This document shows positions 60,751 through 64,000 of a stretch of DNA of 64,000 bases, piece after piece. The notes beneath the pieces are model-generated. The model was not told the DNA's origin. It worked only from the letters and a program-made list of their open reading frames with translations, and did no database searches. Source of the stretch: Peromyscus leucopus (taxonomy: Eukaryota > Chordata > Mammalia > Rodentia > Cricetidae); assembly GCF_004664715.2 (NCBI RefSeq), contig NC_051069.1:73182647-73246646 (forward strand). The letters are read 5' to 3'. The first letter of the stretch is position 1; each line of letters begins with the position of its first letter. The translations under genes were made by a program, and so were the position numbers.

Positions 60751-62092
60751 AGTTCATGCCCACATTACAATGCAACGTGCATTCATCACATCTCCAAGAG
60801 TTACCCAACTACTAAATGCTCCAACGTCTCTCAACTGTCCAACTGTCATCTGTCTGAGACTCCAGGGGACTCAACTGAGGGCCCTTGTGAAGATACAGAA
60901 GCTGAAAGCTTATAAAAGCCAATGACAAACAGGAAGAATAGGATTAGCTCAGAGCAAGACCAAAACAGAGCAAGGCATATTACGTTCTAAAGCTCCATGT
61001 CTGGCATATGGACACACTGTGGCAGATCTGAGTTCCCAAAGGCTCTGGTAGTTCTGTTTTACAGCCCTAGAGACACAGCACATTCAACTGGCTTGAGATT
61101 GTTTTGCCTGTTGTCTATACTTTGTGAGCGTCGTGTGTTTCTTTCTGTTACCTTTTCCTTCCCAGGATCTCCACTTGCAGCTTTGGCAGCTTGCAGTGAT
61201 TCTGATTTGACAGCACATTTCCTGACATCCATGTGTTCCTCTGGAAGCTTCTTTTGGAAGACCCCCAAAGTCCTGCATTTTTCATGACTACAAACTCTTG
61301 TGACTTGGACAGTGCCAGGAGATGCCACTTGTAGCTGGGCCTTCTTAAATGATGACTTAGTAGCCTCTAACTGTCTTGCCTACTCAACAAGGGAAACATA
61401 GGCCTTAGAGAAACAAACAGTCCTGGGCATGTGGTGCACTCTGGGGCTTTTTTTTTTCTTCACACAGTTCTACCCTGTAAATTCTATGGCACAGGTTTGC
61501 ATTTCTGTACTAGGAAACCTCTGACGAACCTTAGGGCTGGGAAAATTTCTAGGATGGCCTCCGGGTATCTTTCCTAATGTTTTCTGTCTGAAGCACTTGG
61601 CTGCTGTTAATTGGTACTAACAACTGTACCCTCCATGGCTGCAACTGTATAAGACCCGGCGAGTCTGCAAAATTTCCAAATGCCCTGCTCTGTTCCTTGT
61701 TCCCAACTGTTACAAGGAAATTTGGCCACAGCACTCAGTAATATCCATGCCACAGCCAGATGTTTTACTGCCTTGAAATTTTTTGCTGTCAGATAAACTT
61801 GGTCATGAACAAATGGCCAAGATGCTGCCCAACATTGCTCTGGTGTGACCAGAGTGACACTCTAGTCTAAGTAGAAGCCTCATTTAATTGTAAACAGCAC
61901 AAGTACAGTCTTTACTGCCCATATTCTTAACATTCTAATCTGCTGTGGCCCAAGCAGAGTCACCCAGGAATCTCAACTCACTAAATTTTAGGCTTTTTCT
62001 TTTTTTTCCTTACAATCCTTAATGTCAACCAAAGACTTCTCCATATCACCATAACTCATGGTTAGAGCAATGATCCCAATATGCTACCTGCT
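60751..62092 (-). repeat. MaLR internal region
   Basis: GTCTGAGACTCCAGGGGACTC, GGGCCCTTGTGAAGATAC, AGCTCCATGTCTGGCATATGG and later stretches resemble the noncoding internal part of rodent MaLR elements. No gag- or pol-like frame is visible, as expected for this nonautonomous group. Confidence 0.5.
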
Positions 62093-62298
62093 TTCTATAT
62101 TAGTCAGCCTACCATTACTATCACAAAATATTTGCAATTATAAACTTGCAAAGAGAAAAAGCTGCCTTTGGCTCATGATTCCCCAGGTTCCAGTCTGTGT
62201 AGTCAAGCATTCTCAGTGCTTTTTATGGAAGGAGTGTGTGCTGGGGAAAAAAAAATACTCTCTTTACCAGCCCAAATGCAAAAAGATGTGTTTGTGTT

Positions 62299-62349
<51 letters not shown>

Positions 62350-62500
62350 TAATCCCATTTAACTATTTAAGAGGGTGGTTCAATATCCTAAAGTCCTCTT
62401 GTAGGTCCCACTCTCACCTTGCAATGCCACCACCACAGAGGCCAAGTCTTTAGCACATGCACTGTTTGGAGACATCCAAAGTCCAGCAAAACAGTAGAGC
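62093..62500 (-). repeat. MaLR LTR (5' LTR of the reverse element), interrupted by a TG repeat
   Basis: CTATATTAGTCAGCCTACC, TTTGGCTCATGATTCCCCAGG and TTCCAGTCTGTGTAGTC parallel the left LTR. The right end is GGAGACATCCAAAGTCCAG. A (TG)n tract at 62304-62348 breaks it. Confidence 0.5.
62304..62348. repeat. (TG)n microsatellite
   Basis: About 22 TG units, preceded by TTTGTG repeats from 62289. Confidence 0.97.
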
Positions 62501-62999
62501 CCCGACGAGCACAGAGCCTTGTGAGACAGCGGTTCACACACTCGTGGTGCTCTGGACTCACTGCGGCTGCTTAGTTTCACCCCATCTACCTAACAACTGC
62601 CATGTGTGGCTCTATCAGCACCTCACCCCCCAGATTTCATCTACCTTTATAGAGTAACTTAACACCCATTTTACCCAAGGGTTTCTCTAGGCTCTGACAA
62701 TCTTATTGCATTGTAGAACAGATTTTAATACATACCAGTTCTGAAATAAAACTTGCCATTTTCTCCCTAAATCTTTTCTTTCTGGTGTAGTTTCTGGAAC
62801 CCAAATTCTCTGTCACTGGGGTCACAGACAACAGGATGCTGACAGCACAGTAATTGCTCAGTGAACACTGGTTTATTGACCATACTGAAAATCTGCCTGA
62901 GTCACCCTTAATTAACCTCAAATCGATCTTGGTTGTAAATTTCCCATGCCCTAGCTCATTGATCATACCTTTTGTAAAAAAATGATTTTTTTTAATTGC
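62501..62999. other. Intergenic, nothing recognised
   Basis: Unique sequence. Confidence 0.4.
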
Positions 63000-63178
63000 T
63001 TTTGAGAGACAGAGTAGGGTTGTATACTTGAATGCAGGTGCCTGTAGAGGGCAATAGAGGGCATCAGCTATCCTGGAGCTGGACAGGAAGTTGGAAACTA
63101 CTTAATGTGCATGCTGACAACTAAGCTTGGGTTCTCTTGAAGACCAGCAAGTGTTCCAGTGAGCCATCTCTCCAGGCC
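63000..63178 (-). repeat. SINE B3/B2 family
   Basis: Reverse SINE ending GTTCCAGTGAGCCATCTCTCCAGGCC (tRNA-like head); diverged body and a T-rich left end. Confidence 0.8.
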
Positions 63179-64000
63179 ATACATTTTGAAGTTATTTTTT
63201 ATGATAATCTTTAAGATACTGGACAGAGGCATGGAATGAAACTCCACTTCTACCCGACACTAGCCAAAAATTTTGAAAAGGAAAGCACTGATATTAGTAG
63301 TTAGTGAATTCCTTTCAACCATCCCCAAATACGTAGCTGTATTTCTTCTTTTTCTCTTCCCTCACTCCCTCTCCTTCTCTTTCTCAATGTGTTTGTACTT
63401 TTCCAAAACCTTAACCAAGGGCCTTACACTCAGTCTATGTCAAGGCCACGTTGGCTACTGCTTTGTGTGTATCTTGCAGGAATTGTAAGTTGACAGACTT
63501 TAATTATGGTGTCTTGATATTTCCACTGCTTACTTCTGGTTAAACCATAAGTACGGTGGCAGTATGTGTGGTGCTTTTCTGGCACGTTCAATTTAAACTA
63601 GGAACTAGGAAAATCCAAAGGGTATTAAAAACAACAGTGATAAAAATAAAGAGAAATTTTATGAAGAAAGATAGGGGCCTAGGGATACATCTCACGGTGC
63701 TATTTGGATTTTATTCAAGTGAGGTTCAAGACGCTTATTATTTGGGGATCACCTTCCAGGTCAGGTTCTCAAATCTTTGTTTTATGCTTGGCATTATGGA
63801 ATCACCAACACTGCTTTCTTGGCTAGCTAGACCCATCCAGTCACTAACTGCCTGCAACACCAAAGAAGAATTTTCCTTATTTCAGGTGGCCCAGGCACTG
63901 AAAACAGTGGACTATTTGTAATATAAATCCAAAGACATACCAAAATAGCACACTCCATCTGAGTGGCCCAGAAAGTGTTATAGCCAAGAAATAGAAATCC
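63179..64000. other. Intergenic, nothing recognised
   Basis: The 121-codon open frame at 63556-63921 shows no domain or family that I recognise; no splice or promoter context. Confidence 0.4.

Noticed and set aside
63556..63921. 121-codon forward frame near the right edge
   Set aside because: No family resemblance and no gene context; AT-rich intergenic DNA can give this by chance.

Overview
This window is mammalian nuclear DNA from a muroid rodent, most likely a cricetid. The B1 SINEs carry the internal segment and (AAAC)n tail I associate with deer-mouse and hamster-type B1, B3/B4/ID SINEs and rodent LINE-1 3' ends are present, and there are three copies of a short LTR with B1-like modules inside it. 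The species assignment is inference. No bacterial, phage or CRISPR-type system is present.

One gene is firmly supported: the 3' end of Bckdhb (E1 beta subunit of the mitochondrial branched-chain 2-oxoacid dehydrogenase complex), on the + strand. Bases 1-39115 read as the intron before the last coding exon. The last coding exon is 39116-39264 (46 codons plus TGA), followed by a 1.8 kb intron inside the 3' UTR (39265-41038) and a terminal non-coding exon with an AATAAA signal at 41294. Bases from about 41330 to the end look intergenic; I found no further gene.

Layout: 1-14.7 kb is mostly unique AT-rich intron with MIR and B1 SINEs and CA repeats. 14.7-16.7 kb is a nested mosaic: an old MaLR-like element, an L1 3' end, a reverse B1, and a forward B1 whose head has grown into 21 GGC units. 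18.7-24 kb holds two reverse LINE-1 fragments and a B3 SINE split by a solo LTR with a perfect 6-bp target duplication. 24-34.5 kb is strikingly poor in interspersed repeats and keeps many CpGs, including a patch that meets CpG-island criteria and another with CpG observed/expected near 1 by hand count. 34.5-41.3 kb holds a MaLR LTR, several SINEs and the Bckdhb exons. 42.7-46.6 kb is a dense L1/LTR/B4 cluster. 48-64 kb is sparser, with a 40-bp minisatellite, another solo LTR, an L1 3' end and an LTR-internal-LTR MaLR element.

Most ORFs of 60-155 codons in this window are chance frames across introns, repeats and microsatellites. The observations most worth checking are the SINE-bearing LTR family, the GGC expansion within a B1, the CpG-retaining repeat-poor block, the near-consensus CTCF motif at 33770, the 40-bp array and the 3' UTR intron.
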